In this document: positions 16,038 through 25,521 of the stretch, one piece after another
Layout of the letters: the number at the start of each line of letters is the position of its first letter
Numbering within the stretch: position 1 is the stretch's first letter
Program-made: the position numbers and the translations under genes
From: DTU019 sp050949825
GTDB taxonomy: Bacteria > Bacillota > Syntrophomonadia > Syntrophomonadales > Syntrophomonadaceae
Direction: 5' to 3'
Assembly (NCBI GenBank): GCA_050949825.1
Contig: JBMNGL010000003.1
Location: 248,001 to 312,000, forward strand
DNA length: 64,000 nt
The notes under the pieces: generated by a model
What the model was told of the DNA's origin: nothing
What the model saw: only the letters and a program-made list of their open reading frames with translations
Databases searched by the model: none

Positions 16038-16070
16038 AAATAAGTGGGTTTAAACGCCCACTTATTTTTT
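16038..16070 (+). terminator. Rho-independent terminator
   Basis: AAATAAGTGGG (16038-16048) pairs with CCCACTTATTT (16057-16067), followed by a T run. It ends the acetate-carrier transcript. Confidence 0.85.
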
Positions 16071-16252
16071 TATTTCTTTTACTTTTCATTCTGCAGCCAT
16101 CCAGGAATCCTGCCAATCCCATGCCCACAGCCTGCGCAAGGTGATTGCGACTATTGCTGTTTAGTGAATAATGCCGGGCTAAAGCAAAATTATGGAGGAT
16201 AGTCTCACCGCTTGTCGAAATAGATGGGCAAGGTTGAGAAAGGAGGAGCCAA

Positions 16253-17002
16253 ATGCGCGCCATTGCTGTTTTTAACCCCAAAGGCGGCTGTGGAAAAACC
16301 ACTTCCACCTTGAATATCGGTTTTGGCTTAAACAGTATTGGTTACCGGGTCATGCTGGTCGACCTTGATCCCCTGGGTTTATTGAGCCTGACATTGCAGC
16401 TATCCAACCGCGAGGCCGGGACTTATCAATGGATCAAGAAACAGGCCTCTTTAACCAGCGTAAAAAGAGAAGTGCGCGGTGTTACGGTGGTGCCTTCCAA
16501 CCGTCTTCTGGCTGCTTTGGATGTAGAAATGGCTGGTATTCCAGGGCGGGAAACCTTGTTACGACAAGCTCTGGATCAAGTCCGCGACTATGATTATATA
16601 CTGTTTGATTGCCCGCCAGGTTTTGGGCTTTTAAATATAAATGCTCTGGTCGCAGCCGGGAATGTGCTGGTGCCGGTGCTGGCAGAACATCTAGACCTTA
16701 TGGTTTTATCTCAATTACAGGACACTATTGCAGGGATAAAAAGGCATTTCAACCCTCATCTTACCCTTCTGGGCTTTTTTGTTAACCGATTTAACCGGCG
16801 CAAGATTAACAAAGAGACCCAGGCGGAAATAAATCGCCTTTATCCGGGTTTGCTCTTCAATAGCATGGTACGGGACAATGTGTGTGTAACCGAATCCCCC
16901 ACCTGGGGACTGGATATATTCGCCTATCAGGCTAACAGCAGCGGCGCTATCGACTATCTGCGCCTCAGTCGGGAAATATCATCAGGCCTTCCTCGCCGAT
17001 AG
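16253..17002 (+). CDS. ParA/MinD-type ATPase
   Basis: The 249-residue protein carries a deviant Walker A, KGGCGKTTSTLNIG (residues 10-23), a Walker A' region MLVDLDPLG and DYILFDCPPGFGLL. It therefore belongs to the ParA/Soj/MinD P-loop group that dimerises on ATP and positions DNA or complexes. No parB gene or centromere-like repeats lie beside it, so it is an orphan. It could be a Soj-like partition ATPase or a regulator. ATG 16253 has AAGGAGGAG upstream. It converges on the cysteine desulfurase gene with only 3 bp between stops. Confidence 0.85.
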   Translation: MRAIAVFNPKGGCGKTTSTLNIGFGLNSIGYRVMLVDLDPLGLLSLTLQLSNREAGTYQWIKKQASLTSVKREVRGVTVVPSNRLLAALDVEMAGIPGRETLLRQALDQVRDYDYILFDCPPGFGLLNINALVAAGNVLVPVLAEHLDLMVLSQLQDTIAGIKRHFNPHLTLLGFFVNRFNRRKINKETQAEINRLYPGLLFNSMVRDNVCVTESPTWGLDIFAYQANSSGAIDYLRLSREISSGLPRR

Positions 17003-17005
17003 ATG

Positions 17006-18145
17006 CTAGCTGCGGGCTATATGCCACAAAGCCTTAATTACCTCTTGTATCTCCTCGCCAGTGTTAAAGTATCCCGGACTGACTCGGCAGGCTCCGACCT
17101 CTGCAGTGCCTATGGTTTGGTGGGCCAATGGCGCACAGTGCATTCCTGAGCGAGTTATAATGCCATACTCCTGATCCAAACGCAAACTCACTTCGCCACA
17201 GTCATGTCCGGCAATGTTAAAGGAAACCACTGCCGTCTGCAAGCGGGAATCAGCAGGTCCATAAACCTCGATTCCCGGTATCCCGCGCAAGCCCTCCAGC
17301 AGCATACCAGTCAGTTGTTGTTCATGATGGCGAATGGCCTCGAGTCCGGTTTGGAGAATAAAATCAACGCCAGCCCCCAACCCGGCAATGCCAGGTGTAT
17401 TAGGGGTGCCGGATTCCAGCCGATCCGGCATAAACATGGGCTGATCCAAACATTCTGAAGCGGAACCGGTGCCACCCTCTCGCAAGGGACGCATTTCCAG
17501 GCGGGGGTGGACATAAATACCGCCGGTACCCTGCGGACCCAATAAGCTCTTATGACCGGTAAGGGTAAGAATATCAATATGCAGAGCTTGCACATCGATA
17601 GGCAGTACACCTGCGGTCTGAGCACTGTCAAGCATAAAAAGCAACCCATACTGTTGCGCAATCTGCCCAACCTCCAGGATGGGCATAATGGTGCCGGTCA
17701 GATTGGAGGCATGCAGCAGGCAAATCATACGGGTGTTTGAGCGTATGGCCGGAATTATATCAGCGGGATCTAAAGAGCCATCTGGAGCACAGGGCACCCT
17801 GGTCCATTCTACGCCCTGTTGAGAGAGGGCATAAAGCGGTCGGGCCACTGCATTATGTTCCATACTGGTGGTTATGACGTGATCGCCGTTTGCCAGTATC
17901 CCTTTTAAACCTATGTTGATAGCATCGGTAATATTAGCAGTAAAAGCGATTTGAGCGGAATCCGCAATATTAAACAAACGAGCCAGTGCTTCTCTGCATT
18001 CCAACAAAACAGCCCCCGCCCTCAGGGTAGCATGATGACTGCCCCGCCCCGGACTACCCCCAAGGTGACGGTTAAAATGGTCAACCGCCTGGTACACCAC
18101 CTCCGGCTTGGGAAAGCTAGTGGCGGCATTATCCATGTAAATCAA
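17006..18145 (-). CDS. Cysteine desulfurase-family protein (selenium-linked type)
   Basis: The 379-residue class V aminotransferase shows YMDNAATSFPKP at its start, the PLP lysine in LTGHKSLLGPQGTGG and the reactive cysteine in RSGMHCAPLAHQTIG. This matches the TIGR01977-type desulfurases found with selenium-dependent hydroxylase genes, rather than housekeeping IscS. It would release sulfur or selenium from (seleno)cysteine for cofactor or selenophosphate synthesis. It starts about 20 bp after yedF on the same strand, so the two work together. The start TTG 18145 has GGGGAG upstream. Confidence 0.88.
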   Translation of the reverse strand: MIYMDNAATSFPKPEVVYQAVDHFNRHLGGSPGRGSHHATLRAGAVLLECREALARLFNIADSAQIAFTANITDAINIGLKGILANGDHVITTSMEHNAVARPLYALSQQGVEWTRVPCAPDGSLDPADIIPAIRSNTRMICLLHASNLTGTIMPILEVGQIAQQYGLLFMLDSAQTAGVLPIDVQALHIDILTLTGHKSLLGPQGTGGIYVHPRLEMRPLREGGTGSASECLDQPMFMPDRLESGTPNTPGIAGLGAGVDFILQTGLEAIRHHEQQLTGMLLEGLRGIPGIEVYGPADSRLQTAVVSFNIAGHDCGEVSLRLDQEYGIITRSGMHCAPLAHQTIGTAEVGACRVSPGYFNTGEEIQEVIKALWHIARS

Positions 18146-18164
18146 CAGGGTTGTCTCCCCTTTC

Positions 18165-18746
18165 CTAAATAGTGAGGTTTCGGGCTGAGCGGGTAAGTAT
18201 CTCCATAGCGGTATACATATTAGTAACCGTACCCACTGCCAGTTGCTGCTTTTTCTGGTAGAAATCCAGGCAGGTCCCGCAGCTCAGAATAGAAATGCCC
18301 TTTTCCTCCAGGGATTTTAAATGCGCTAACACCGGGGAACCCTCTGTGGTAAGATAAACAGCTCGATTCATAAATATGATGTGCTTGATGCCTGCCGTCT
18401 CATTCAAGGTGTACAGAAAGCTGTTCATGAGAATCTGTCCCAATTTTTCATCACCCTGTCCGAAAAGGTCGCTTTTAACCAGAATAGCAACCTCTTCCTG
18501 TGGGTTAAATACATTCTTTATTAGTGTATTTTTGTGCAGGGTAATCTGGAATTCTTCGCCCTGCTCCTCTATTGTTACCTCATAACCCTGGCTAGCTCCT
18601 AATTTACTGACATTCTCCCTGGCGGTCAGATTGCTTACCAGCACCACGATGTGCCCGTCACCCTGATCAACCCTTCTTTTGGTGAGTATGACGGGCTCGG
18701 GACAGTTTAATCCTCTGGCATCGACTATGTCTGACAATGTTCTCAT
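18165..18746 (-). CDS. yedF: YedF-like sulfurtransferase/selenium-metabolism protein
   Basis: The 193-residue protein has an N-terminal TusA/SirA domain with the active cysteine in DARGLNCPEPVILTK, then a DsrE-like domain containing GDEKLGQILMNSFLYTL, VYLTTEGSPVLAHL and a second candidate thiol pair in SILSCGTCLDFY. This two-domain form is the selenium-metabolism YedF type. It is co-directional with the cysteine desulfurase, suggesting persulfide or selenide relay. A second copy, missing the TusA cysteine, lies at 36.0-36.6 kb. Confidence 0.88.
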   Translation of the reverse strand: MRTLSDIVDARGLNCPEPVILTKRRVDQGDGHIVVLVSNLTARENVSKLGASQGYEVTIEEQGEEFQITLHKNTLIKNVFNPQEEVAILVKSDLFGQGDEKLGQILMNSFLYTLNETAGIKHIIFMNRAVYLTTEGSPVLAHLKSLEEKGISILSCGTCLDFYQKKQQLAVGTVTNMYTAMEILTRSARNLTI

Positions 18747-18964
18747 CCTCTCTCAATTCGATGGCTAGCTTTAATATAACATATGTTTAATTATACTTTA
18801 AATAAATATTGGTTATGTTCGAGCAAACCGAATGATGCTCTTAAGTTTTACACAGAAAACCGAACAAAAAGAGATCCCTCTGTTTGGTACAAGCAGGAAT
18901 AAAGGGTTGGTGCTGCAGAATAATAACCTGTAATGGCCAAAATTTTAGAAATGGATTTGTTAAT

Positions 18965-20086
18965 ATGAACTATTTGCGGCGTTATTCATATATCGGGCCT
19001 GAAATATCCGGTTCGTTGGGCGATCTGGGGGTTTTCTTGCCTTATGTGATTGGGGCCATAACCATTGGAGGAATGGATGCCAGTGGTGTTTTCATGGCCT
19101 TCGGGATAGCCTATCTTTTTACCGCCTGGTTTTATCGCCTGCCGGTTCCAGTCCAGCCCATGAAGATCATGGGGGCCTCAATAATTATCGCTCAAATAAC
19201 CGCCGGCGAAGCAGCCGCTGCCGGTATCCTGCTGGCTGTCACCCTGATCTTTTTGGCCTTGACAGGTCTGATTGACAAGTGTGCGCAATTCATCCCCCAC
19301 AGTATTATATCAGGGATTCAAACCGCACTCGGCATAAGCCTGGGGCTGTTGAGCATAAGATATATCAACAATGAACTCTGGCTGGGGGTTGTGGTTGCGG
19401 TCTTGATGCTATTTCTGCTGCGCAATCGATTTGTCCCGGTCGCCCTGCTCGGTCTGGGGGCAGGAACATTGCTATTTTTCCTGGTCCATCCCGGGCAGAC
19501 CTGGCCACAGTTAGTTCCCGGTTTTTATCTGCCGCATCTCATTTGGCCCAGTTGGGTGGATTTTCAGCGTGGCTTCACCCTGGCCTATTTGCCACAGTTG
19601 CCACTCACCCTGACCAATGCGGTACTGGTCACAACGGCTCTGGCCGCTGAGCTGTATCCACAATCAGCCGCGCGCGTCACCGAGCGCAATCTCTGTCTGA
19701 CTATGGGACTGGGCAATATGGCGTTAATACCTCTGGGCGGCCTGGCTTTTTGCCATGGCGCCGGCGGTCTTGCAGCTCATTACAGCTTTGGAGGGCGAAC
19801 CGCTCTCACTCCGCTCATTATTGGCAGCATATTAATTTTGCTGGGGATTTTTATAGGTCCTCAAAGTGTGGACCTTTTGCGTCTGATTCCGCAGCCAGTG
19901 ATTGGATGCCTGCTGCTATTCAGCTCCCTGGAACTGATTAGCAATGCCAGAATCCCTACACAACGCACAGATATGTTCTGTTTTGCACTGGTGGTGGTTG
20001 TTAGCGTGGCGGTCAACGCCGGAGTGGCAGTAGCAGCAGGATTGATTCTGGCCTATCTGTTTCATAAGCAGTGGGTATCAATATAA
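18965..20086 (+). CDS. MOT1-like molybdate/sulfate carrier
   Basis: The 373-residue membrane protein has about ten to eleven hydrophobic spans and the MOT1 signatures SGSLGDLGVFLPYVIG, VPVQPMKIMGAS and CHGAGGLAAHYSFGG. This is the SulP-related molybdate transporter branch (PF16983). Molybdate import would fit the FmdE-like and Moco-like elements at 4-5 kb. ATG 18965 starts the conserved region MNYLRRYSYIGPEISGSLG, but the ribosome site is weak; a TTG at 18884 is the upstream alternative. The 200 bp before the gene show no other clear feature. Confidence 0.8.
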   Translation: MNYLRRYSYIGPEISGSLGDLGVFLPYVIGAITIGGMDASGVFMAFGIAYLFTAWFYRLPVPVQPMKIMGASIIIAQITAGEAAAAGILLAVTLIFLALTGLIDKCAQFIPHSIISGIQTALGISLGLLSIRYINNELWLGVVVAVLMLFLLRNRFVPVALLGLGAGTLLFFLVHPGQTWPQLVPGFYLPHLIWPSWVDFQRGFTLAYLPQLPLTLTNAVLVTTALAAELYPQSAARVTERNLCLTMGLGNMALIPLGGLAFCHGAGGLAAHYSFGGRTALTPLIIGSILILLGIFIGPQSVDLLRLIPQPVIGCLLLFSSLELISNARIPTQRTDMFCFALVVVVSVAVNAGVAVAAGLILAYLFHKQWVSI

Positions 20087-20113
20087 GGATAGTGTTTATG
20101 GAGAATGAGTCTT

Positions 20114-20659
20114 ATGAAAATACTGGCAGCGCTTGTGCTCTGTTATCTGCTGGGCAGTATTCCCAGCGCATACCTGTTGGGCAAAGCCTTCTTTAATCTG
20201 GATATTCGCGAACATGGCACCGGCAATATGGGCACCATGAATACGCGTCTGATTATGGGATGGCTGCCCGCCGCAGTGGTTTTTATTGTGGATTGCGGCA
20301 AAGGGATGGCAGCGGTATGGATTGCAGGTTGGCTGGGGGTGGATGCCTTGCTGGGAGTTGTGTCGGCGGTCATTGGTCACATCTGGCCGCTATGGCTGCG
20401 ATTTTCAGGCGGCAAAGGCCTGGCCACCAGTCTGGGCGGTTTACTGTTTTCCGGGCAAGCTCTAACCATTGCGGTTTTCATCGCCGCCTGGCTGCTGATC
20501 TATGCCCTGTATCGGCAAGGCGATCCCGCTTCGCTGGGAGGAGGGATAGCGATTGCTTTATACGCCTTGATCACGGGACCATTTATCTGGCTCACTGTGC
20601 TTGGAGGGGTTATCGCCGGTAAACATTTGCTGACCTGGCGCTGCTGTCCTCAGGCGTAA
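20114..20659 (+). CDS. PlsY-like acyl-phosphate:glycerol-3-phosphate acyltransferase
   Basis: The membrane protein (181 residues) has the PlsY architecture: YLLGSIPSAYLLGK, the glycine loop REHGTGNMGTMNTRL where canonical PlsY has SGNxGATN, and GHIWPLWLRFSGGKGLATSLGG. PlsY makes lysophosphatidate for membrane lipids. The altered middle motif suggests a diverged paralog. ATG 20114 is ten bases after GGAG; an ATG at 20105 is too close to it. The last 102 bp overlap, tail to tail, the convergent tRNA nucleotidyltransferase gene. It follows the molybdate carrier by 27 bp. Confidence 0.8.
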   Translation: MKILAALVLCYLLGSIPSAYLLGKAFFNLDIREHGTGNMGTMNTRLIMGWLPAAVVFIVDCGKGMAAVWIAGWLGVDALLGVVSAVIGHIWPLWLRFSGGKGLATSLGGLLFSGQALTIAVFIAAWLLIYALYRQGDPASLGGGIAIALYALITGPFIWLTVLGGVIAGKHLLTWRCCPQA

Positions 20660-21928
20660 GGCTTCGATTATCTCGTTCTTATTCATTCCTTCTATTTGGA
20701 GTTCAAAGGCCTCTTGCAATAGAAGGGCAAAATCTCTTCCCGGTTCCAACCCCATTTCAATTAGATCCCGTCCCCTTACCAGCGGGGTGATGCCACCTTC
20801 CAGATTGAGTCCTAACTGCTCTATCCGTCCGATTAGCCAGGTTTTAATAGGGTCATAATCCCGTTCTATTCCTCTGCCTAAATAATCAGCTTCTGATAAC
20901 AGCAGTAGTTCGCCTACATTGACTCTGCTCAACAGACGCCGAATGGCTTTATCGCTCACCCGCTCCCTTTGCTTGTATAAAAGAACCGGTTGCATATGCT
21001 CCTTGATCAGCAAGCGCACCTCGGCTATAAGCCGCTGCGGTGCTCGCAGTTCTTGCAGAAAGCTGGCGGCCATTTGGCTGCCTTTAACATCATGTCCATA
21101 GGTGGTGATCTTTCCCTTGTGAAATCCGCTGGTAACAGGTTTACCAATATCATGCAACAGGGCTGCCATCATTAAAGCCTGAGGATTTCTGGAATGCTGC
21201 AAGAACTGAGTACAGCGGTCTACCACCAGCAAGGTATGATTAAAAGTATCGCCTTCGGGATGATGGCTCTCTTCCTGTTTGCAACCTGCCAGGGCATAGA
21301 GCATCGGATGCATCTGCTCTAAAATACCACACTGCAGCATATAGCGCAGACCCAGAGAAGGATGGGCGGAAAGGAGGAGTTTACGCAGTTCAAAAAAGAT
21401 GCGCTCCTGGTCCAGCTTGCTCAGGTCAGTGGACTTAATCAAGTCCATAGCAGCAGGATCAATAGTGAAGTTAAAGCGTGCTGCCAATTGCACCGCACGG
21501 TAGGCCCGCAAAGGGTCGGCCTTAAACACCTCCGGGTTGGTATGCCTGATGATACCCTGCTTGATATCTTCCCTGCCATGAAGCGGGTCTACAATCCGAC
21601 CGCTGGCTACATCCTGCATAACAGCATTAATGGTGAAATCTCGTCGCAGGCAGGCCTCACGGTAAGTGAGTTCAGGACTCTGGGCCACGCTGAAATCCCA
21701 CTCGGGATGACCGCGTAGCTTAAATATGGAGTAGGCCTTTCCCACCTCATGAACCTTGCCGTAAGTGGAGAGAATAGAAAACACCTGCTCACGGCTCAAT
21801 CCGAATATTTCAATATCCTTGTCATGAGCTGCCCAGGGCAACCCCAACAATGCATCGCGGACATAGCCACCCACATAAAAGCAGTGCCCCCCACTGGCAT
21901 GGATTTGTTTAATAATGGCTGACAGCAT
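20558..21928 (-). CDS. tRNA nucleotidyltransferase/poly(A) polymerase-family protein with HD domain
   Basis: The 456-residue protein has the class II nucleotidyltransferase head GGYVRDALLG, DKDIEIF (metal aspartates), RRDFTINAVM and RADPLRAYRAVQLAARF, then an HD phosphohydrolase domain with HHPEGDTFNHTLLVVDRC and LLHDIGKPVT, and a C-terminal tail. The likely role is CCA addition or repair of tRNA 3' ends with 2',3'-phosphatase activity. The C-terminal 34 codons overlap the opposite-strand PlsY-like gene. The true 3' end is clear (stop 20558), so both frames seem intact. Confidence 0.88.
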   Translation of the reverse strand: MLSAIIKQIHASGGHCFYVGGYVRDALLGLPWAAHDKDIEIFGLSREQVFSILSTYGKVHEVGKAYSIFKLRGHPEWDFSVAQSPELTYREACLRRDFTINAVMQDVASGRIVDPLHGREDIKQGIIRHTNPEVFKADPLRAYRAVQLAARFNFTIDPAAMDLIKSTDLSKLDQERIFFELRKLLLSAHPSLGLRYMLQCGILEQMHPMLYALAGCKQEESHHPEGDTFNHTLLVVDRCTQFLQHSRNPQALMMAALLHDIGKPVTSGFHKGKITTYGHDVKGSQMAASFLQELRAPQRLIAEVRLLIKEHMQPVLLYKQRERVSDKAIRRLLSRVNVGELLLLSEADYLGRGIERDYDPIKTWLIGRIEQLGLNLEGGITPLVRGRDLIEMGLEPGRDFALLLQEAFELQIEGMNKNEIIEALRLRTAAPGQQMFTGDNPSKHSEPDKWSRDQGV

Positions 21929-21987
21929 CTCATCATCCTTTTTCCCAACCCGGCGGGCAATACACAGACCGCCTTATACCGGCACAA

Positions 21988-22758
21988 TTACCCATTTAAG
22001 AACCGGTGTATGGCACCAAAATAACGTGGTAAATCGCGAAAGATAATGTCGTTGTGGCTGGCCCCGGTTATGGTGACCATTTGCTTGGCGCTTGAACCCA
22101 GGGTGTCATAAATCAGCTTGCCCTCAGCCCAGGGTACCAGGGTGTCACGATCCCCATGCAGAATAAGTGCCGGCAGATAAATATCCTTGATCATTTTCAG
22201 ACAGGCTTCCTCTATGGCCTTTAACTCAAGGTTGGGGGCCATAAGGCCTAAATGCGTAATCAGGCGAGTGACACTGGCGAAGCCGCTTTCAATTATGAGA
22301 CCCTGCAGTTCCTGATGGTCATGATGGGCCAGGCTAAGGGCGGCAATACTGCCCATCGATCGGCCCATTACCCATAGTTTGGGATCCGCATCACGTTTGC
22401 CCGCCTCCCCTTTTACCGCCTGCAAAACCTGCCGGGCATCTGTCAGCAGATTGCTCACTGAAGGCCTTCCCTCACTTAAGCCGTAACCGCGATAGTCCAC
22501 GACCACCAGGTTGATCCTGCTAAGCTGGTAAAAAGGGGCAATGTCATCATAATCGCTGGCCACCTCCCCATTGCCATGAAAGTATAACATCCAGGGCCAG
22601 GTAGGATCGGCTTCATAGAAACGACAGGCCAGCCGGGTACCGTCCTCAACTGTCACAAAGTAGTCATAGCTGCCGTCAGGATTTTCAGTCGCATCGGCGC
22701 GCGGGTAAAAAAGATATTGCAGCAACCCCGGCTGATCCACGTAACTGTAATCAGGCAT
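21988..22758 (-). CDS. Alpha/beta hydrolase
   Basis: The 256-residue product has the fold's landmarks: oxyanion region YFHGNGEVASDYDD, nucleophile elbow GRSMGSIAAL (serine), acid HGDRDTLVPW and histidine GASHNDI. It resembles YsgG/BEM46-type cytoplasmic esterases of unknown substrate. ATG 22758 is preceded by AAGGGAG at seven bases; a slightly earlier GTG in frame is less likely. There is no signal peptide. Confidence 0.8.
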   Translation of the reverse strand: MPDYSYVDQPGLLQYLFYPRADATENPDGSYDYFVTVEDGTRLACRFYEADPTWPWMLYFHGNGEVASDYDDIAPFYQLSRINLVVVDYRGYGLSEGRPSVSNLLTDARQVLQAVKGEAGKRDADPKLWVMGRSMGSIAALSLAHHDHQELQGLIIESGFASVTRLITHLGLMAPNLELKAIEEACLKMIKDIYLPALILHGDRDTLVPWAEGKLIYDTLGSSAKQMVTITGASHNDIIFRDLPRYFGAIHRFLNG

Positions 22759-22851
22759 ATCATTCTCCCTTTCCACCATTTGTTTTTAATAGCGTATAAT
22801 ACAAACTGAAAGTGTCTTAAATAGTCTTATCTTACACAAGGAGTGGTTTAA

Positions 22852-23799
22852 ATGAAAATACTGGTATTTGGCTTGGGCGCCCTGGGCACGGTTTACGCCT
22901 GTTTGTTGCAGCAAGCCGGTCATAAAGTCAGTGGCATTGACATTGCTTCCGTTGCAGATATTATTCGCCGGCAAGGGGTTCAGGTACGGGGTATCTGGGG
23001 CGAGCATCAGGCCCGCTTATGCCAGGTGGAATCCTCCCTGAACGAATTAACGGAGCTGGATTTCGATTTAATCATAATTACCGTCAAGGCTTATGAGACC
23101 GCCGCTGTATCCCAACTGATAAAGGGTTATGTTAAGGATAGCACCTATGTGCTCCTGGCGCAAAATGGCTACGGAAATTATGAAGCGGCGGTGGCAGCAA
23201 TTCCCGCCTCACAGCTCATCCTGAGCCGGGTGATTTTTGGGGCGGTAACGGTAGAACCGGGTGTTTCTCAGGTCACGGTCATCGCTGATGATGTTCTCCT
23301 GGGGCATCCTCAGCAATCGGTTTCGGAAACCCGGCTGCACTATTTTGCTGATACTTTATCCCATGCAGGCATTCCCACCCGTGTATCCCTACAGATCATG
23401 GAATATGTATGGGCAAAAATTATTTATAACTCCGCATTAAATCCCCTGGGCGCAATCTTGGAGGTGCCTTATGGAAAACTGGCACAAATAGAGTGGAGCC
23501 GCCAGCTTATGGACCAGATAATCGAAGAGATTTTTGCAGTACTGAAAACCCTGGGCCAGTCCACCCCCTGGGCTGATGCAGCTGATTACCGGGCTTCCTT
23601 TTACGGGCAGATGCTGCCTTCTACCGCAGATCATCGTGCTTCGATGCTGCAGGATATACAACGCGGCCGCAAAACGGAAATTGATGCCTTAAACGGTGCC
23701 GTAGTCGATCTGGGCCGCCGCTTAGGGGTCCCAACCCCGGTGAACAATATAATAACCACCCTATTAAAAAGCAAAGAGGCCTTGCAGGTAAACCGTTAA
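22852..23799 (+). CDS. 2-dehydropantoate 2-reductase-family protein
   Basis: The 315-residue enzyme has an N-terminal NADP fold (MKILVFGLGALGTVYACLL), the catalytic lysine and asparagine region YVWAKIIYNSALNPLGAIL, and a C-terminal helical domain with HRASMLQDIQRGRKTEIDALNG, all typical of ApbA/PanE reductases. PanE reduces ketopantoate on the way to coenzyme A. No panB or panC is nearby, and organisms may hold several paralogs, so I leave the symbol empty. ATG 22852 has AAGGAGTGG upstream. Its end overlaps the histidine kinase stop by 4 bp. Confidence 0.85.
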   Translation: MKILVFGLGALGTVYACLLQQAGHKVSGIDIASVADIIRRQGVQVRGIWGEHQARLCQVESSLNELTELDFDLIIITVKAYETAAVSQLIKGYVKDSTYVLLAQNGYGNYEAAVAAIPASQLILSRVIFGAVTVEPGVSQVTVIADDVLLGHPQQSVSETRLHYFADTLSHAGIPTRVSLQIMEYVWAKIIYNSALNPLGAILEVPYGKLAQIEWSRQLMDQIIEEIFAVLKTLGQSTPWADAADYRASFYGQMLPSTADHRASMLQDIQRGRKTEIDALNGAVVDLGRRLGVPTPVNNIITTLLKSKEALQVNR

Positions 23800-25235
23800 T
23801 CCCACCGGACTCCCTGCACAAAGGTTTTGAACCTTACATAAAAGGTGGTTCCTTCAGGTCCGGTTATTAAGTCCAGTGATGCTTTGTGTCGTGCTGCAAT
23901 ACTATAGCAAACTGCCAATCCCAGGCCGGTTCCACTTTCTTTGGTGGTCAAAAAGGGAGTACCCAGGCTATTAATAATGATAGGGGGCAGCCCCGGGCCC
24001 TGATCCTTAACAAAGAGCACTACTTCCAGACCGTCGCGATACGTTCCTATGGTCAGTGTGCCTTGGGGCGGCATAGCTTCCAGACCGTTGCGGGCCAGGT
24101 TAAGAATAAGCTGGCGGATTTCGTTTTGGTTAATCTCCACCTGTTCATCACCGGTTAATTCAAGGCATACATTTTTATCAGCACGGAGGGCATCAGAGAG
24201 GATTAAGGGGTGTAGTATGGCAACCAGTTCGCTGAGACTTTGCAGGCGCATTTCGGGTTTTTTGTTGCTGGCCATGGACAGAAAGGAGCTGATTATATCA
24301 TTAGCCCTATCCAGTTCCTCAATCATCAGGTCAAAAAGTTCCCGATAGGGCTGGGTGGCCTCATAATCGCTGATCATCTGCAAAAATCCCCGCACCGAGG
24401 TCATGGGATTGCGTATTTCATGGCCAATGGAGGCAGCCATTTCCCCGACCAGGGCCAGACGGTCCATGCGTGCTAATTGCTTTTCGGTTTGTTTGCAGGC
24501 GGTATTGTCGAGAATTGTGCTCAGGATACAAGGTTGGTCATCTATATTGATCAGGGCGGCGTTCATAATGCCGCTTCTGATAGCACCGTCGGCACTGTGA
24601 TAAGTGCAGGGCAAATTGTTTAGCGTACGCTTGCACTTTAAGGGGGCTATTTGGCGTTGCCTTTCCTCATTATCAGCCCATAACTTGAGTTTGAAGATAT
24701 CATACCCAATTACTACCTGCCGTAAATATCCGCTTTGTTTTTCGAAGGCCTGGTTTACATCCAGGATAACACCGTCTGCAAGTTGAGTAACAATCATCAT
24801 CAAAGGACTGTAATGGAAAACCTTATATAAGCTTTCTTCAGAAGTGCGCAATTCTTTTTCAATCTGCTTTTGGTCGCTGGTATCAACCACACAACACAGC
24901 AGAAAGGCTTCCTGTTCCAATTCAATTTTACGCCCGGAGACCAAACAGGCGCCTGGTCCCCCCCCTGGCTTGTGGTACTCGAGTTCTATTTTGCCAATTT
25001 GGCCTGGTTGGGCCATGAACTCAAAAAACCTCTTGCCGCTTTCATCCAGCTTCCAAAATTCCATTTTATAAAAATCAAGGCCACAGAGTTCATCGCGAGT
25101 ATATCCGAACAGTCCTTCAAAGCTGTGATTCACATCCAGGATAAGATGGTTTTCAAGCGAAATCAAAGCCATCGCTATCGGGTTCATTTTATAAATATGG
25201 TAAAACTTTGCCTCTCTTAGCGCTGCGCTATCCAT
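23796..25235 (-). CDS. PAS-PAS histidine kinase, sporulation-kinase-like
   Basis: The 479-residue cytoplasmic kinase lacks membrane segments. Two PAS domains (about 15-120 and 140-255) precede the HisKA helix with ASIGHEIRNPMTSVRGFLQM (phospho-His), then an HATPase domain with NLARNGLEAMP, VKDQGPGLPP and GTGLGLAV. HEIRNPMTTVRGFLQ-type H boxes are typical of Spo0A-phosphorelay kinases and AtoS-like kinases of Firmicutes. No response regulator is adjacent, which also fits an orphan phosphorelay kinase. ATG 25235 has AGAGAGGA upstream. The 285 bp beyond its start hold nothing I recognise. Confidence 0.85.
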   Translation of the reverse strand: MDSAALREAKFYHIYKMNPIAMALISLENHLILDVNHSFEGLFGYTRDELCGLDFYKMEFWKLDESGKRFFEFMAQPGQIGKIELEYHKPGGGPGACLVSGRKIELEQEAFLLCCVVDTSDQKQIEKELRTSEESLYKVFHYSPLMMIVTQLADGVILDVNQAFEKQSGYLRQVVIGYDIFKLKLWADNEERQRQIAPLKCKRTLNNLPCTYHSADGAIRSGIMNAALINIDDQPCILSTILDNTACKQTEKQLARMDRLALVGEMAASIGHEIRNPMTSVRGFLQMISDYEATQPYRELFDLMIEELDRANDIISSFLSMASNKKPEMRLQSLSELVAILHPLILSDALRADKNVCLELTGDEQVEINQNEIRQLILNLARNGLEAMPPQGTLTIGTYRDGLEVVLFVKDQGPGLPPIIINSLGTPFLTTKESGTGLGLAVCYSIAARHKASLDLITGPEGTTFYVRFKTFVQGVRWD

Positions 25236-25521
25236 AAAAATCCTCTCTGCCAGGTTGATAAAAATATTCGATACCATTTATCGGCCATCGTATAATGTTG
25301 TCCCCGAAGTCCCAAACCGATCAAAATCCGTTCTAAATAAGCAGATAAAGAAAAGTCCTCCTTCCAAAAAGGTTATTAATCTCCACTCCATCCACTTGCT
25401 ATACATTTAGCCATAAACTGGATATAAAATACAAGCGTCCACTTGTACCAAATTGTTATAAAATAAGCATAAAAATAGGACCACCGTAAGGGGGGCCAGC
25501 TTCTTTTGTGGACAATTATTT

